From Curtobacterium sp. PhB115 (GTDB taxonomy: Bacteria; Actinomycetota; Actinomycetes; Actinomycetales; Microbacteriaceae), in assembly GCF_003752025.1 (NCBI RefSeq), contig NZ_RJKR01000010.1, forward strand, positions 62,001-126,000: a DNA stretch of 64,000 nt, written 5' to 3'. The stretch's first letter is position 1. The number at the start of each line of letters is the position of its first letter. Shown in pieces: positions 37,327 through 47,949 of this stretch. The notes under the pieces were generated by a model that saw only the letters and a list, made by a program, of their open reading frames with translations, searched no databases and was not told the DNA's origin. A program made the position numbers and the translations under genes.

Positions 37327-38490
37327 TTACTTCAGGAAGTCGGGGACGTCGAGTTCGTCGTCGTCGTCGAACGCCGGGTCGGCGGCGCGCTGCACCGGCG
37401 GCTCGTGCTCCTGCGAAGCCCAGGACGGCGCCGAGGTGGTGGAGTCCTCGATCGCACCGGTCGCGCTCGCGGCCACCGGCACCGAGGAGCCGGCGTCGGG
37501 GTCGACGTAGCTCGAGCGACGCTCCTTCTGCTGCTGCGCCGGCTCGCCGCCGTCGAACCCGGCGGCGATGACGGTCACGCGGACCTCGTCGCCGAGGGTG
37601 TCGTCGATGACCGCACCGAAGATGATGTTCGCCTCGGGGTGGACGGCTTCCTGCACGAGGCGGGCCGCGTCGTTGATCTCGAAGATGCCGAGGTTCGAGC
37701 CACCCTGGATCGACAGCAGCACGCCGTGCGCACCGTCGATGGAGGCCTCGAGCAGCGGGGACGCCACGGCGAGCTCGGCGGCCTTGATGGCACGGTCGGC
37801 ACCGCGCGACGAGCCGATGCCCATGAGTGCGGAACCCGCACCCTGCATGACGCTCTTCACGTCGGCGAAGTCGAGGTTGATCAGGCCCGGGGTGGTGATC
37901 AGGTCGGTGATGCCCTGGACACCGGCGAGGAGCACCTGGTCGGCGGTCGCGAAGGCCTCGACCATGGAGATGCCGCGGTCGCTGATCTCGAGCAGGCGGT
38001 CGTTCGGCACGACGATGAGGGTGTCGACCTCGTCCTTGAGCCCGGCGACGCCGTTCTCGGCCTGGGACTGGCGACGCTTGCCCTCGAAGCTGAACGGCTT
38101 GGTCACCACGCCGATGGTCAGTGCGCCGATCGACTTCGCGATGCGGGCAACGACCGGGGCGCCACCGGTGCCGGTGCCGCCACCCTCGCCAGCGGTGACG
38201 AAGACCATGTCGGCACCCGCGAGGGCCTCTTCGATCTCCTCGGCGTGGTCCTCGGCGGCACGACGGCCGACCTCGGGGTCCGCGCCGGCGCCGAGGCCGC
38301 GGGTGATCTCGCGGCCGACGTCGAGCTTGACGTCGGCGTCGCTGAGCAGCAGCGCCTGCGCGTCGGTGTTGATCGCGATGAACTCGACCCCACGGAGGCC
38401 CAGCTCGATCATGCGGTTGACGGCGTTGACGCCGCCGCCGCCGACACCGACGACCTTGATGACGGCGAGGTAGTTGTGGTTCGTGGTCAC
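37327..38490 (-). CDS. ftsZ: Cell division GTPase FtsZ
   Basis: Tubulin-like GTPase that forms the Z-ring. 387 aa from GTG at 38490, matching the usual actinobacterial start [25 protein letters not shown] lies 10 nt upstream. A longer open frame upstream adds no conserved residues. Key motifs: [11 protein letters not shown], the tubulin signature [13 protein letters not shown], and the T7 loop [11 protein letters not shown]. The C-terminal tail [12 protein letters not shown] is the peptide that binds SepF and other partners. A 146-bp gap before it, after ftsQ, probably holds a dedicated ftsZ promoter, as in other actinobacteria. Confidence 0.98.
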   Translation of the reverse strand: MTTNHNYLAVIKVVGVGGGGVNAVNRMIELGLRGVEFIAINTDAQALLLSDADVKLDVGREITRGLGAGADPEVGRRAAEDHAEEIEEALAGADMVFVTAGEGGGTGTGGAPVVARIAKSIGALTIGVVTKPFSFEGKRRQSQAENGVAGLKDEVDTLIVVPNDRLLEISDRGISMVEAFATADQVLLAGVQGITDLITTPGLINLDFADVKSVMQGAGSALMGIGSSRGADRAIKAAELAVASPLLEASIDGAHGVLLSIQGGSNLGIFEINDAARLVQEAVHPEANIIFGAVIDDTLGDEVRVTVIAAGFDGGEPAQQQKERRSSYVDPDAGSSVPVAASATGAIEDSTTSAPSWASQEHEPPVQRAADPAFDDDDELDVPDFLK

Positions 38491-38636
38491 GTCAGTCAGG
38501 CCTCCGGTCGAACCCTCAACCTCTACTTGAAGTTCAGGGGCAATGCTGGTAGATGTGGTGCTGGCTTCGACGCTACGGGTGCGCTCCGGGCACTGTCGCC
38601 CCGCCACGCCGCGTGTCGCGGATCACGTCCGGCAAT

Positions 38637-40010
38637 TCAGTCCTTCGCGCGGATCACGCCGTTGTCCGGTGCCGAGACGTCGTACTCCACGACGACGCCG
38701 GGGTTCCGCGCCGCGTGGTCCTCGACCAGTGCTGCGAGCAGCGCGGCCTTCGCCTCGGAGTCGTCCGGGCTCCCCCACACGACCGTCGACTTGTCGCTGA
38801 GCGTCAGGGTCACGTCGTCGGCGGTCGACCCGGCGACCCGCGTCACCTGCGACCGCACGGTCGAGGGCAGCGAGAGCACGACCTCGGTCATCGTGCGGAA
38901 GCTCGAGGACCCGAGCCGCGCACGACCGATGTCGGCGAGCGGCATGGTGGCCGGACGGGTCGGCGAGGACTGTACGACGATGCCGGCGGGGTCGACCAGG
39001 TCGAAGGTCGAGCCGGACTTCACCGCGACGACGGGCGTGCGCTCCGTGACCGTCACGACGAGGGTGTGCGGCGGCGCCTCTTCGGTGACGTAGCTCTCGA
39101 TGAGCGGGAACCCGGCGATGTCCTGCTTGATCTCGTCGAAGTCGAGCCGGGCGAGCGGCGTGCCGATCTGGTCGGACAGCGCCTGGCGGAGCGCGGTCTC
39201 GTCCACACGGTTCGTGCCCTTGACCTCGATCGTCTGCAGGGCCATCAGCGGCGAGAACACGGCGACCAGGATGGAGACGCCGAGCACCAGGACGATCCCG
39301 GCGGCGGTGATCCAGGCGGCACGACGGTGCCGGCTGCGCCGGGTGAACCGACGCACCTCGGCGCGTTCGAGCAGACGACGACGGCGCTTCGCGACGCGCG
39401 CTTCGCGTGCGGTCTCCGCCGCGCGCACGCCGGCACCGATGGGTGCTTCGGCGTGCTGGTCGGTCCGGGAGGCACCGGTCGCGTCGAGCACGTCGGTCAC
39501 GGTCGCGTCGTGGTCACGTGCACCGCCCGCCGCGCCCCCCGACGGTCGTCGCGCCCCGTCTCCACGGGGCGCGTTGCCCGCGTCGGGGCGCGGGTCACGG
39601 TGGTCCTCGTCCGGTGTGTACTCGCGCAGGCGGTCGACGACGGCCCCGAAGCCGGCGCCGACGCGGCGGCCGGCCGCGCCCGCGAGGGCGCCGACGCGGT
39701 CGCGCGTCGAGTCGGCGGCATCGGTGGTCGGATCCGCGCCCGCGGACGGCCTTTGCGCCCCGACGCTCGGGGGCGCACCGACCGCTGGGGGGCGCGTGCA
39801 GGAGGAACCGGGGGCCGGGGTGATGGCCGGGGTCTCGACGGCCGCAGCCGACTCGTCGGACGCGGGACGGGCCTCCCGGTCGTCGGTGGTGCGCTCGCGG
39901 AACGGGAGCCGCGGCATCGAGGGACCACGACGCTGCCGGGGCGCGTCGGCACCCTCGGCCGGGACGTCCCTGCGGGCGTCCCCCTCGTCGAACCCCTCCG
40001 GGCGCCTCAC
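38637..40010 (-). CDS. ftsQ: Cell division protein FtsQ/DivIB
   Basis: Bitopic divisome protein. The 457 aa comprise an unusually long cytoplasmic part of about 230 residues, rich in Pro, Ala, Arg and Asp and probably disordered. One membrane helix follows ([20 protein letters not shown]), then a POTRA domain ([20 protein letters not shown]) and the FtsQ beta domain ([20 protein letters not shown]). The GTG start at 40010 overlaps the murC stop by 4 bp. An internal ATG at MPRLPFRE would shorten the tail by 31 residues and cannot be excluded. Confidence 0.92.
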   Translation of the reverse strand: MRRPEGFDEGDARRDVPAEGADAPRQRRGPSMPRLPFRERTTDDREARPASDESAAAVETPAITPAPGSSCTRPPAVGAPPSVGAQRPSAGADPTTDAADSTRDRVGALAGAAGRRVGAGFGAVVDRLREYTPDEDHRDPRPDAGNAPRGDGARRPSGGAAGGARDHDATVTDVLDATGASRTDQHAEAPIGAGVRAAETAREARVAKRRRRLLERAEVRRFTRRSRHRRAAWITAAGIVLVLGVSILVAVFSPLMALQTIEVKGTNRVDETALRQALSDQIGTPLARLDFDEIKQDIAGFPLIESYVTEEAPPHTLVVTVTERTPVVAVKSGSTFDLVDPAGIVVQSSPTRPATMPLADIGRARLGSSSFRTMTEVVLSLPSTVRSQVTRVAGSTADDVTLTLSDKSTVVWGSPDDSEAKAALLAALVEDHAARNPGVVVEYDVSAPDNGVIRAKD

Positions 40011-41410
40011 CGGGACAGCGCTCCCAACACCTGCGGGATGATCCGGTACACGTCGCCGCAGCTGAGCGTCATGATGATGTCGCCGTCCTGCGCGACCGCG
40101 GCGGCACGGGCGGAGGCCTCGTCCCAGTCGGGCAGGAACTCCACCCGCGACTGGTCGACGAAGCGCTCCTGCACCAGGGCGCCGGTGACACCGGGCTCCG
40201 GGTCCTCGCGGGCGCCGTAGACGTCGAGCACGACCGTGTGGTCAGCGAGTTCCTCGTAGACCTTCGCGAAGTCGCCGGCCATCAACCGGGTGCGGGAGTA
40301 CAGGTGCGGCTGATGGATCGCGATGATGCGACCGTCGCCGACGACGTTCCGGGCGGCCTTGAGTGCCGCGGCGACCTCGGTCGGGTGGTGCGCGTAGTCG
40401 TCGTAGACCGACACTCCGCGCTCGACGCCGTGCAGCTCGAAGCGGCGCTGGGTGCCGCCGAAGGCCTCGAGGCCGCGGATCGCATCCTCGGCACGCACAC
40501 CGAGGCCGATCAGGACCGCGAACGCGCCGACCGCGTTGATCGCGTTGTGCCGACCGGGCACGCGGAGGGTCAGGTGGTGCGCCTCGCCGCCGGCGCGGAA
40601 CTCGACCTCGACACCGGCGGACTCGACGATCCGCTCGATGCGGACGTCGGCGTCGACGGCCTCGCCGAAGGTGACGATCTCGGGGGCGTCCGCGCGCTTG
40701 CGGATGCCGGCCGTGACGGTCTTGGCACCGGCGTCGTCGCTCGAGATCACGATGCGTTCGCTGGCCTTCGCGGCGAACTCGACGAAGGCCTCGATGAACG
40801 CGCTCTCGCTGCCGTAGTGGTCGAGATGGTCTGCGTCGACGTTCGTGATGAGCGCGACGGCGACGTCGTAGAGCAGGAACGAGCCGTCGGACTCGTCGGC
40901 CTCCACCACGAACAGGTCGCTCGACCCGGGGGCCGAGCTCGTGCCGAGGGACTGGATCACACCGCCGTTGACGAAGCTCGGGTCGAGGCCGAGTTCCACC
41001 ATCGCGGTGACGATCATGCCGGTCGAGGTGGTCTTGCCGTGCGCGCCCGCGACCGCGACGAGGCGGTGCTCGGCGATCAGGGCGGCCAGGGCCTGCGACC
41101 GGTGCAGCACCGGCAGGCCGCGACGCTGCGCCTCGAGGAGCTCGGGGTTGTCCGGCCAGAGCGCGCTCGTGACGACGATCGTGTCCGCGTCGCCGAGGTT
41201 CGCGGCGTCGTGGCCGATGTGCACGTCGGCGCCGAGGTCGCGCATGATGCCCGTCGTCCCGGTCTCGCGCGAGTCGCTGCCCGTGACGCGGTGGCCCGCG
41301 GCGAGGAACATCCGGGCGATGCCGCTCATGCCGGCGCCGCCGATGCCGACGAAGTGGACGGTGCCGAGGTCGTCCGGGATCGGCTGCGTCAGGTCCGGCT
41401 TGATGGTCAT
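40007..41410 (-). CDS. murC: UDP-N-acetylmuramate-amino acid ligase MurC
   Basis: Adds the first amino acid (L-Ala, or Gly in type-B peptidoglycans) to UDP-MurNAc with ATP. 467 aa with the UDP-binding domain ([18 protein letters not shown]), the P-loop [15 protein letters not shown], and central motifs [14 protein letters not shown] and [12 protein letters not shown]. The C-terminal domain starts with [24 protein letters not shown] overlap with murG and GTGA overlap with ftsQ show strict coupling. Confidence 0.97.
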   Translation of the reverse strand: MTIKPDLTQPIPDDLGTVHFVGIGGAGMSGIARMFLAAGHRVTGSDSRETGTTGIMRDLGADVHIGHDAANLGDADTIVVTSALWPDNPELLEAQRRGLPVLHRSQALAALIAEHRLVAVAGAHGKTTSTGMIVTAMVELGLDPSFVNGGVIQSLGTSSAPGSSDLFVVEADESDGSFLLYDVAVALITNVDADHLDHYGSESAFIEAFVEFAAKASERIVISSDDAGAKTVTAGIRKRADAPEIVTFGEAVDADVRIERIVESAGVEVEFRAGGEAHHLTLRVPGRHNAINAVGAFAVLIGLGVRAEDAIRGLEAFGGTQRRFELHGVERGVSVYDDYAHHPTEVAAALKAARNVVGDGRIIAIHQPHLYSRTRLMAGDFAKVYEELADHTVVLDVYGAREDPEPGVTGALVQERFVDQSRVEFLPDWDEASARAAAVAQDGDIIMTLSCGDVYRIIPQVLGALSR

Positions 41411-42543
41411 GGTTCCTCCGTGGTGCTGGCGGTGCCGGTCGGGCCGGCGTCGCGCCCGGTGCCGTGCTGTGCGTGCGTGGCGGCGTCGAGGACGAGGTCG
41501 GTCATGCGGTCAGCACCGTCGCGGTGGCCGACGCTGCCGGCGCGGACGGTCATGTCCGCGATCCGGGACCGGTCCTGCAGGATGGTCAGCAGCTGGAACG
41601 TCACCCAGTCCTGGTCGAATTCCCCGTCCGCCACCAGCACCGCTCCCCCGGCGTCGACGACGTCCTTCGCGTTGTGCCGCTGCTCGCCGTTGCCGACAGG
41701 GTACGGCACCAGCACACTCGGCAGCCCGACGGCGGTGAGCTCGCAGACCATGCCGGCGCCCGAGCGGGACACGACGAAGTCGCTCGCCGCGTACGCCAGG
41801 TCCATCCGGTCGCAGTACGCCAGCACGTGGTAGCCGTCGAGGTCGCTCGGACCGATGTCCGACGCCGCGCCGACCACGTGCAGGACCTGCCAGCCGGCGC
41901 CGACGATGGACGCCGCGGACTTGTTGATCGTGCGGTTGATGCTCCGGGCACCCGACGAGCCGCCCGTGACGAGCAGCACCGGGCGCTCCGGGTCGAGCCC
42001 GAACTCGGCGAGGGCCTCCGCCCGGCTCGCGCGACGGTCGAGCGACTCGATCTCGCGCCGGAGCGGCATCCCGACGACGCGGCCGTGCCGCAGCCGGGTG
42101 TTCGAGAAGGTCAGACCGACGTGCTCGGTGAGGAACGCGGCGAGACGGTTCGCGAGCCCGGGCTTCGCGTTCTGCTCGTGCACGACGATCGGGGTGCCGG
42201 TGCGTCGGGCGGCGATGTACGCCGGCGCTGCCGCGTAGCCGCCGACGCCGAGGACGACCTCGACGTCGTTGTCGCGGATGATCTGCTCGGTGCGCTTGAC
42301 CGCGGCGGCGAAGCGCTGCGGGAAGCGGAGCGCTGCGCCGTTGAGCTTCCGCGGGAACGGCAGGCGCGGGATCGTCAGGAGCTCGTAGCCGCGCATCGGG
42401 ACGAGCCGGGACTCGAGGCCTTCGGCGGTACCGAGCACGAGCACCTCGGCGTCGGGCACACGCTCGGTCAGCCGGTCGGCGACCGCGAGCAGCGGGTTGA
42501 CGTGCCCGGCGGTGCCGCCGCCGGCGAAGAGGTACTTGCTCAC
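41407..42543 (-). CDS. murG: UDP-GlcNAc:lipid I transferase MurG
   Basis: Adds GlcNAc to lipid I to form lipid II on the inner face of the membrane. GT28, 378 aa. N-terminal glycine loop [18 protein letters not shown], second loop [16 protein letters not shown] with [14 protein letters not shown], and donor loop [16 protein letters not shown], plus [23 protein letters not shown] start overlapping ftsW by 4 bp. A disordered tail of about 25 residues rich in Gly and Thr closes the protein. Confidence 0.97.
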   Translation of the reverse strand: MSKYLFAGGGTAGHVNPLLAVADRLTERVPDAEVLVLGTAEGLESRLVPMRGYELLTIPRLPFPRKLNGAALRFPQRFAAAVKRTEQIIRDNDVEVVLGVGGYAAAPAYIAARRTGTPIVVHEQNAKPGLANRLAAFLTEHVGLTFSNTRLRHGRVVGMPLRREIESLDRRASRAEALAEFGLDPERPVLLVTGGSSGARSINRTINKSAASIVGAGWQVLHVVGAASDIGPSDLDGYHVLAYCDRMDLAYAASDFVVSRSGAGMVCELTAVGLPSVLVPYPVGNGEQRHNAKDVVDAGGAVLVADGEFDQDWVTFQLLTILQDRSRIADMTVRAGSVGHRDGADRMTDLVLDAATHAQHGTGRDAGPTGTASTTEEP

Positions 42544-43778
42544 CGGATGGTTCCGTTCATGGTCGCGCGCGGGTCGTTCTTGCCGGGGAGTTCACGGGCG
42601 AAGGACAGCACGACGCCGATCGCCACCAGGGTCATGATGAGGGCTGAGCCACCGGCCGAGATGAGCGGGAGTGGCACGCCGAGGACGGGGAGCAGGCCGA
42701 GGACCACGGCGATGTTCACGAGCGCCTGGCCGATGATCCACGCGAGGACGCCACCGGTGACGGTCTTCACGAAGGGGTCGCGGGACTGCCGGATGATCTT
42801 GATCATCGAGACGGCGAGCACCACGAAGAGGCCGAGCACGACGACTGCGCCGATCAACCCGAGCTCCTCGCCGATGATGGCGAAGATGTAGTCGTTGTCC
42901 GCCTCGGGCAGCCACGACCACTTGGCCTTCGAGTTGCCGAGCCCGACGCCGAACACCCCACCGGATGCGAGCGCCCACATGCCGTGCACGGGCTGCCAGC
43001 ACAGGTCCTGGTACTGGCTCGTGTCGGTGCAGCCGGACAGCCAGGCGCCGATGCGCGACTGCCGCGAACTCGAGGCCATCGTGACGAACGGCAGCGCCAC
43101 CGCCAGGGCGAGCACGCCGACGAGCAGGTGCCGGGCTCGGGCCCCACCGACGTAGAGCGCCCCGAACACCAGGATGAGCATGATCATCGCGGTGCCCTGG
43201 TCGCCACCGAGCAGGACGAGGCCGATCGACCCGAGGCTCGCGATCCCGATCGGGATGAAGACCTCTTTCCAGTCGTCGAGCTTGTCGCGCTTGACGTACA
43301 TGATCGCGCCGATGCCGAGCACCAGGGCGAGCTTGAGGATCTCGGACGGCTGCGCGGTGAACGAGCCGACCTTGATCCAGTTCCGGTTGCCCTGGATCGA
43401 GTAGCCGAGCGGCGTCAGGACGACGAGGGCCTGCACGACGAGACCGGCACCGACGATCCACATTGCCCAGCGGCGCCAGAAGCGCGCGGGCAGGCGGCTC
43501 GCGATGAGCATGAGCGGGACGCCGAGGACCGCGTAGAGACCCTGGCGGGACGCTGCGCCGAAGAAGTCGTGCGTCGCCGCGTACTGCTCGACGCTCGACG
43601 AGGACAGGACCATGACGACCCCGAACACGACGAGGAAGAGCGTGACGCCGAGGATCGTGTAGAACGTGCTGGACTCGGCGACGAAGACGTTCTTGACGGC
43701 GACGAACGCGCCGTTCGTCCGACGAGGGCTGCCCGTCGTCGGCGCGTTACGACTGTTCGGAAGATCCGTCGTCGCCAT
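42540..43778 (-). CDS. ftsW: Lipid II glycosyltransferase FtsW
   Basis: SEDS-family septal peptidoglycan polymerase. 412 aa with ten membrane helices; SEDS motifs GNRNWIKVGSFTAQPSEILK, LLGGDQGTAMIMLILVFGAL, and the C-terminal PLPLISAGGSALIMTLVAIG. The ATG at 43778 has GGAGG 8 nt upstream and makes the gene start 32 bp inside murD. The family's essential Asp is in GGDQGTA. It partners the transpeptidase encoded at 49607. Confidence 0.96.
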   Translation of the reverse strand: MATTDLPNSRNAPTTGSPRRTNGAFVAVKNVFVAESSTFYTILGVTLFLVVFGVVMVLSSSSVEQYAATHDFFGAASRQGLYAVLGVPLMLIASRLPARFWRRWAMWIVGAGLVVQALVVLTPLGYSIQGNRNWIKVGSFTAQPSEILKLALVLGIGAIMYVKRDKLDDWKEVFIPIGIASLGSIGLVLLGGDQGTAMIMLILVFGALYVGGARARHLLVGVLALAVALPFVTMASSSRQSRIGAWLSGCTDTSQYQDLCWQPVHGMWALASGGVFGVGLGNSKAKWSWLPEADNDYIFAIIGEELGLIGAVVVLGLFVVLAVSMIKIIRQSRDPFVKTVTGGVLAWIIGQALVNIAVVLGLLPVLGVPLPLISAGGSALIMTLVAIGVVLSFARELPGKNDPRATMNGTIR

Positions 43779-45288
43779 CGGCGTTGCCTCCCAGGTGCTC
43801 GTGGACCGCCGCCGCGAAACGACGCCCCCGGTCGGCGTAGGAGCCGAACTGGTCGAACGACGCAGCCGCCGGGGCGAGGAGGACCGTGTCGCCCGGCCTC
43901 GCGACCGATGCGGCATGCCGGACCGCCTCGGGCATGACCTGATCAGTGTCCGTCGTCTCCACCTGGAGCACCGGGACCGCGGACGCGTGTCGCGCGAATG
44001 CCTCGAGCACGGGGGTCCGGTCGGTGCCGATCACGACGACCGCGCGGACCTCGGGGCCGAAGCGCTCGACCAGGCCGTCGATGTCGACGCCCTTGAACAA
44101 CCCGCCGACGATCCACACCACGGTGTCGAACGACGCGAGCGACGCGGTCGCGGCGTGCGGGTTCGTGGCCTTCGAGTCGTCCACCCACTTGACCCCGCCG
44201 GACTCCGCGACGCGCTCGGTCCGGTGGTGGTCGGCGCGGAAGGCGCGGACGGCGCCCTGGATCGCGCTCGGCTGGACCGTGCCGGCGCGGGCGAGTGCCG
44301 CTGCGGCCAGGACGTTCATCGTCATGTGGGGGCTCGCGAGCCCGGCGACCTCGAGGTCGGCGACGGTGGAGAGCTCGAGGGCGCTGTTGCGGCGGTCCTC
44401 GGTGAAGGCGCGGTCGCAGAGGACGTCCTCGACGATGCCGACGTCACCCGGAGCGGGCACCCCCGGCGTGAAGCCGACCGCACGGCAGCCCTCGACGACG
44501 TCCGCGTCCTCGACCATGGCGCGGGTGACGTCGTCGGCGGTGTTGTAGACGCACGCCATCACGGTGCGCTGGTAGACCTTCGCCTTCGCGGCGTGGTACG
44601 CCTCGGCGGACCCGTGCCACTCCAGGTGGTCGTCGGCGATGTTCAGGCACGCGCTCGCGAGCGGCACCACCGCACCGTCGCCGGCGTCCGCCATGTAGTG
44701 CAGCTGGTGGCTGGAGAGCTCGACGACGAGCACGTCGTAGCCGTCCGGGTCGCGGACGACGTCGAGCACCGGCACGCCGATGTTGCCGCACGCCACGGCA
44801 CGGAGCCCACCGGCCTCGTACATCGCGGTCGTGAGCTGCGTCGTGGTGGTCTTGCCGTTCGTGCCCGTGATCGTGATCCACGGCGCCGCGACCGGCCCGC
44901 GCACGACCTTGTCACGGACGCGCCAGGCGAGCTCGATGTCGCCCCAGACGGTGCTGTTCCGGACCGCCCACTGCACGGTCGCGTTGTGCGGCGGCAGGCC
45001 GGGCGACACGATGACGACGTCAGGGGCCTGCTCCTGCAGTCCTGCCGGCACGGTGTCGAGCGGCGTCTGCACGAACCGCGCACCGATCACGTCGAGGAGC
45101 TCGACGCTGTCGGACGGCGCGTCGGACGAGTACACCGTCACGTCGCTTCCGAGCTCGACCAGGGTGTCGGCGACCGAGAAACCGGTGGCGCCGAGCCCGA
45201 GGACGGCGACGTTCAGGCCCTTCCACCCCTCGGCGTACCAGCTGTCGAGGGACTGGAGGCGGGACGGCGAGGACACCGGGTCAACCAA
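43747..45288 (-). CDS. murD: UDP-MurNAc-L-alanyl-D-glutamate ligase MurD
   Basis: Adds D-Glu to the growing stem peptide. 513 aa: N-terminal Rossmann domain ([20 protein letters not shown]), P-loop [38 protein letters not shown], and the C-terminal part with [17 protein letters not shown] and [22 protein letters not shown] start at 45288, overlapping the mraY stop by 8 bp. The final 15 residues ([14 protein letters not shown]) are acidic and overlap the ftsW start. Confidence 0.96.
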   Translation of the reverse strand: MVDPVSSPSRLQSLDSWYAEGWKGLNVAVLGLGATGFSVADTLVELGSDVTVYSSDAPSDSVELLDVIGARFVQTPLDTVPAGLQEQAPDVVIVSPGLPPHNATVQWAVRNSTVWGDIELAWRVRDKVVRGPVAAPWITITGTNGKTTTTQLTTAMYEAGGLRAVACGNIGVPVLDVVRDPDGYDVLVVELSSHQLHYMADAGDGAVVPLASACLNIADDHLEWHGSAEAYHAAKAKVYQRTVMACVYNTADDVTRAMVEDADVVEGCRAVGFTPGVPAPGDVGIVEDVLCDRAFTEDRRNSALELSTVADLEVAGLASPHMTMNVLAAAALARAGTVQPSAIQGAVRAFRADHHRTERVAESGGVKWVDDSKATNPHAATASLASFDTVVWIVGGLFKGVDIDGLVERFGPEVRAVVVIGTDRTPVLEAFARHASAVPVLQVETTDTDQVMPEAVRHAASVARPGDTVLLAPAAASFDQFGSYADRGRRFAAAVHEHLGGNADGDDGSSEQS

Positions 45289-46384
45289 CGCGTGCGATCC
45301 ATTCGAGGTAGAAGAGGCCGACCCCCGCCGCGACGAAGAGTCCGGCGATGATCCAGAAGCGGACGACGACCGTCACCTCAGCCCACCCCTTCAGTTCGAA
45401 GTGGTGGTGCAGGGGGCTCATGCGGAAGATGCGCTTGCCGTGGGTGATCTTGAAGTACGCCCGCTGCAGGATGACCGAGCCGGTGACGATGAAGAACAGG
45501 CCGCCGATGAGGACGAGCAGGAGCTCGGTACGGCTGAGGATCGCGAGACCCGCCAGCGCGCCGCCGAGGCCGAGCGAACCGGTGTCGCCGAGGAAGATCT
45601 GCGCCGGCGAGGTGTTGTACCAGAGGAAGCCGATCAGGCCACCGCAGACCGCCGCCGCGACCACGGCGAGGTCGAGCGGGTTCGTCACGGTGTAGCAGGC
45701 GTGCTCCGTGCTCGCGTCGAGCCGGGCACCGCCGCAGATCTGGTTCGACTGCCAGAAGCCGATGATGACGTACGAGCCGATCGCCAGGATGCTCGACCCG
45801 GTCGCGAGACCGTCGAGCCCGTCCGCGACGTTGACGCCGTTCGACGTCGACACCGTCAGGAGCACGATCCACGCGAGGAACAGCACCGTGCCGATGACCG
45901 TGCCGAGCGCCATGAAGTCGAGCCACGGGATGTCGCGGATCGCGGAGATCATCGTCGACGCCGGCGGCTTGCCGTTCGACGTCGGCACGACCAGGGCGAT
46001 CGTGGCGAAGATCACACCGACGATGACCTGACCGAGGATCTTCGCCCACCCGCCGAGGCCGAGGCTCCGCTGGCGCCGGACCTTGAGGAAGTCGTCGATG
46101 AACCCGACGAAGCCGAGGCCGACCATCAGGAACAGCACGAGCAGGCCCGACAGCGTGATCGAGTCGCGCCCGACCAGGTGCCCGACGAAGTAGCCGAGCA
46201 CCGCGCCGATGATGAGGACGATGCCGCCCATCGTCGCCGTGCCGCGCTTGGTGTGGTGCGACTGGGGACCGTCGTCACGGATGAACTGGCCCCACCCGAG
46301 ACGGTGGAAGAGCTTGATGAAGAACGGGGTGAGCAGCAACGTGAACACCAGCGACGTAGCGCCGGCGATGAGGAGCGCGATCAT
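45281..46384 (-). CDS. mraY: Phospho-MurNAc-pentapeptide translocase MraY
   Basis: Transfers phospho-MurNAc-pentapeptide to undecaprenyl phosphate to form lipid I. 367 aa with about ten membrane helices. Active-site segments: [52 protein letters not shown] and [23 protein letters not shown] at 46384 overlaps the murF stop (TGAATGA arrangement). An upstream open extension has no conserved sequence and belongs to murF in another frame. Confidence 0.97.
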   Translation of the reverse strand: MIALLIAGATSLVFTLLLTPFFIKLFHRLGWGQFIRDDGPQSHHTKRGTATMGGIVLIIGAVLGYFVGHLVGRDSITLSGLLVLFLMVGLGFVGFIDDFLKVRRQRSLGLGGWAKILGQVIVGVIFATIALVVPTSNGKPPASTMISAIRDIPWLDFMALGTVIGTVLFLAWIVLLTVSTSNGVNVADGLDGLATGSSILAIGSYVIIGFWQSNQICGGARLDASTEHACYTVTNPLDLAVVAAAVCGGLIGFLWYNTSPAQIFLGDTGSLGLGGALAGLAILSRTELLLVLIGGLFFIVTGSVILQRAYFKITHGKRIFRMSPLHHHFELKGWAEVTVVVRFWIIAGLFVAAGVGLFYLEWIARVG

Positions 46385-47949
46385 TCGGTGACACCTCCGA
46401 GGCGGTCGCCGAGGAATCGCAGTTCGGCCGACTTCGAGGACTTGACCAGGACGACGTCGCCGGGGCGGAGCATCTCCTGCACGGCACGGACGGCGTCGTC
46501 GACGTCCTCGATGAACACGGACTCGCCGTCCCACGATCCCTCGAGGGTGGCGGCCTGGTGGATCGGCATCGCGCCGCGGCCGACGACCACGAGCTGCCCG
46601 ATGCCGAGACGGACGACGAGCCGGCCGATGCGGTCGTGCTCCTCCGTCGAGAACTCGCCGAGCTCGGCCATCTCGCCGAGCACGGCGACGGTCCGCTCCC
46701 CCGGGCGCACGATCTGCGCCAGGGTCCGCAGCGCGGCCGCGGTGGAGTCGGGCGACGCGTTGTAGGCGTCGTTGATCACGGTGACGCCCTCGGGGCCGCC
46801 GGGGAGCAGCTCCATGCGCCAGCGCTCGGCGCGCGTCATCGACGCGAGCGCCGCGGCGCCGTCGGCGAGCGGGACGCCCCAGCGGTGGGCGACCGTCAGG
46901 GCGGCGGCCGCGTTCATGGCGTGGTGCTCACCCAGGATCGCGAGCTGCACGTCGACGTGATCCGTGCCTCTCCCCGCCGGCACGGCCGTCTCGCCGCTGG
47001 CGCGTCGATCCGGAACCGGCGGCGTGGGCCCAGGCTGGGTCACGTCCGTCGGACGCTCGCCTTCCTGGCGGACGGGAGGCGCGGTGAGGGTGAAGCGGGT
47101 GCCGTTGCGGTCCGTCTCGATGCCGGTGATGCGGTAGTCGGCCTCGGCCGACGTGCCGAACCCGACGACCTGCGCAGCCGTCAGCGCACGCATCGACGCG
47201 ACGCGGTCGTCGTCGACGTTGAGCAGGGCGGTCGCGGTGGCCGGCAGGTCGGCGACCATCTCCGACTTCGCGCGCTGCGTCGCCTCGATGCCGCCGAACT
47301 CACCGGCGTGCGCGAGGCCCACCTTGAGGACGACACCGACGTCCGGCTCGGCGATGCGGACGAGCGAGGCGATGTGGCCGATGCCGCTCGCACCCATCTC
47401 GACGACGAGGTACCGCGTGTCGTGGGTGATCCGGAGCATCGAGATCGGTGCGCCGACGTGGTTGTTGAACGACCCCTGGGGCGCGACGGTCTCGCCGTGC
47501 TGCTCGAGGATCGTGCGGAGCATGTTCTTCGTGCTCGTCTTGCCGTTCGAGCCGGTGATGCCGACGACCTGCAGGCCGGCCGGGCGTCCGGCGGCGTCGA
47601 CACGGTCGGCGCTCGACATCCGGACACGGGTGACGACCTCGTGCGCGAGCGCGGCGAGGGCCGCGTAGCCGTCCGCCACCACGATCTGCGGCGCGGTGGT
47701 GTCCACGCGCTCCTGGGTGATCACGAGCGCGGCACCGGCGTCGACCGCCGCGGCCACGAAGCGTCGTCCGTCGGTGACCTCACCGGGCAGCGCGAAGAAC
47801 ACGCTGCCGGGGGTGACCAGGCGCGAGTCGGTCTCGACCGAGCCCTCGACCACGAGGTCGCCCGGCTCGGCCACGTCCGTCGCCTGGGCGCCGCCGATCA
47901 GCTCGCCGCCGATCGCGGTGGCGATCTCGGCGAGGGTCATGGCGATCAT
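46381..47949 (-). CDS. murF: UDP-MurNAc-tripeptide D-Ala-D-Ala ligase MurF
   Basis: Adds D-Ala-D-Ala to complete the pentapeptide. 522 aa. N-terminal domain [16 protein letters not shown] with [15 protein letters not shown]-loop [31 protein letters not shown], the central [14 protein letters not shown] and C-terminal [18 protein letters not shown]. Compared with typical MurF (about 450-480 aa), an insert of some 40 residues rich in Pro, Arg and Thr lies between GTRFTLT and [12 protein letters not shown]. It is bordered by arms of a repeat palindrome. The ATG at 47949 overlaps the murE stop; a second ATG three codons on is possible. Confidence 0.95.
   Translation of the reverse strand: MIAMTLAEIATAIGGELIGGAQATDVAEPGDLVVEGSVETDSRLVTPGSVFFALPGEVTDGRRFVAAAVDAGAALVITQERVDTTAPQIVVADGYAALAALAHEVVTRVRMSSADRVDAAGRPAGLQVVGITGSNGKTSTKNMLRTILEQHGETVAPQGSFNNHVGAPISMLRITHDTRYLVVEMGASGIGHIASLVRIAEPDVGVVLKVGLAHAGEFGGIEATQRAKSEMVADLPATATALLNVDDDRVASMRALTAAQVVGFGTSAEADYRITGIETDRNGTRFTLTAPPVRQEGERPTDVTQPGPTPPVPDRRASGETAVPAGRGTDHVDVQLAILGEHHAMNAAAALTVAHRWGVPLADGAAALASMTRAERWRMELLPGGPEGVTVINDAYNASPDSTAAALRTLAQIVRPGERTVAVLGEMAELGEFSTEEHDRIGRLVVRLGIGQLVVVGRGAMPIHQAATLEGSWDGESVFIEDVDDAVRAVQEMLRPGDVVLVKSSKSAELRFLGDRLGGVTE
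46956..47095. repeat. Degenerate module 1 arms framing the murF insertion
   Basis: On the plus strand ATCCGTGCCTCTCCCCGC (about 46956-46975) and GACGGGAGGCGCGGT (about 47079-47095) form imperfect inverted arms around the extra MurF segment. The right arm is identical to those of the intergenic palindromes; the left arm is diverged. Confidence 0.45.

Noticed and set aside
38491..38607. Longer FtsZ starting upstream of 38490
   Set aside because: The added 38 residues are unconserved, while the GTG at 38490 gives the standard [12 protein letters not shown] start with GGAGG nearby.
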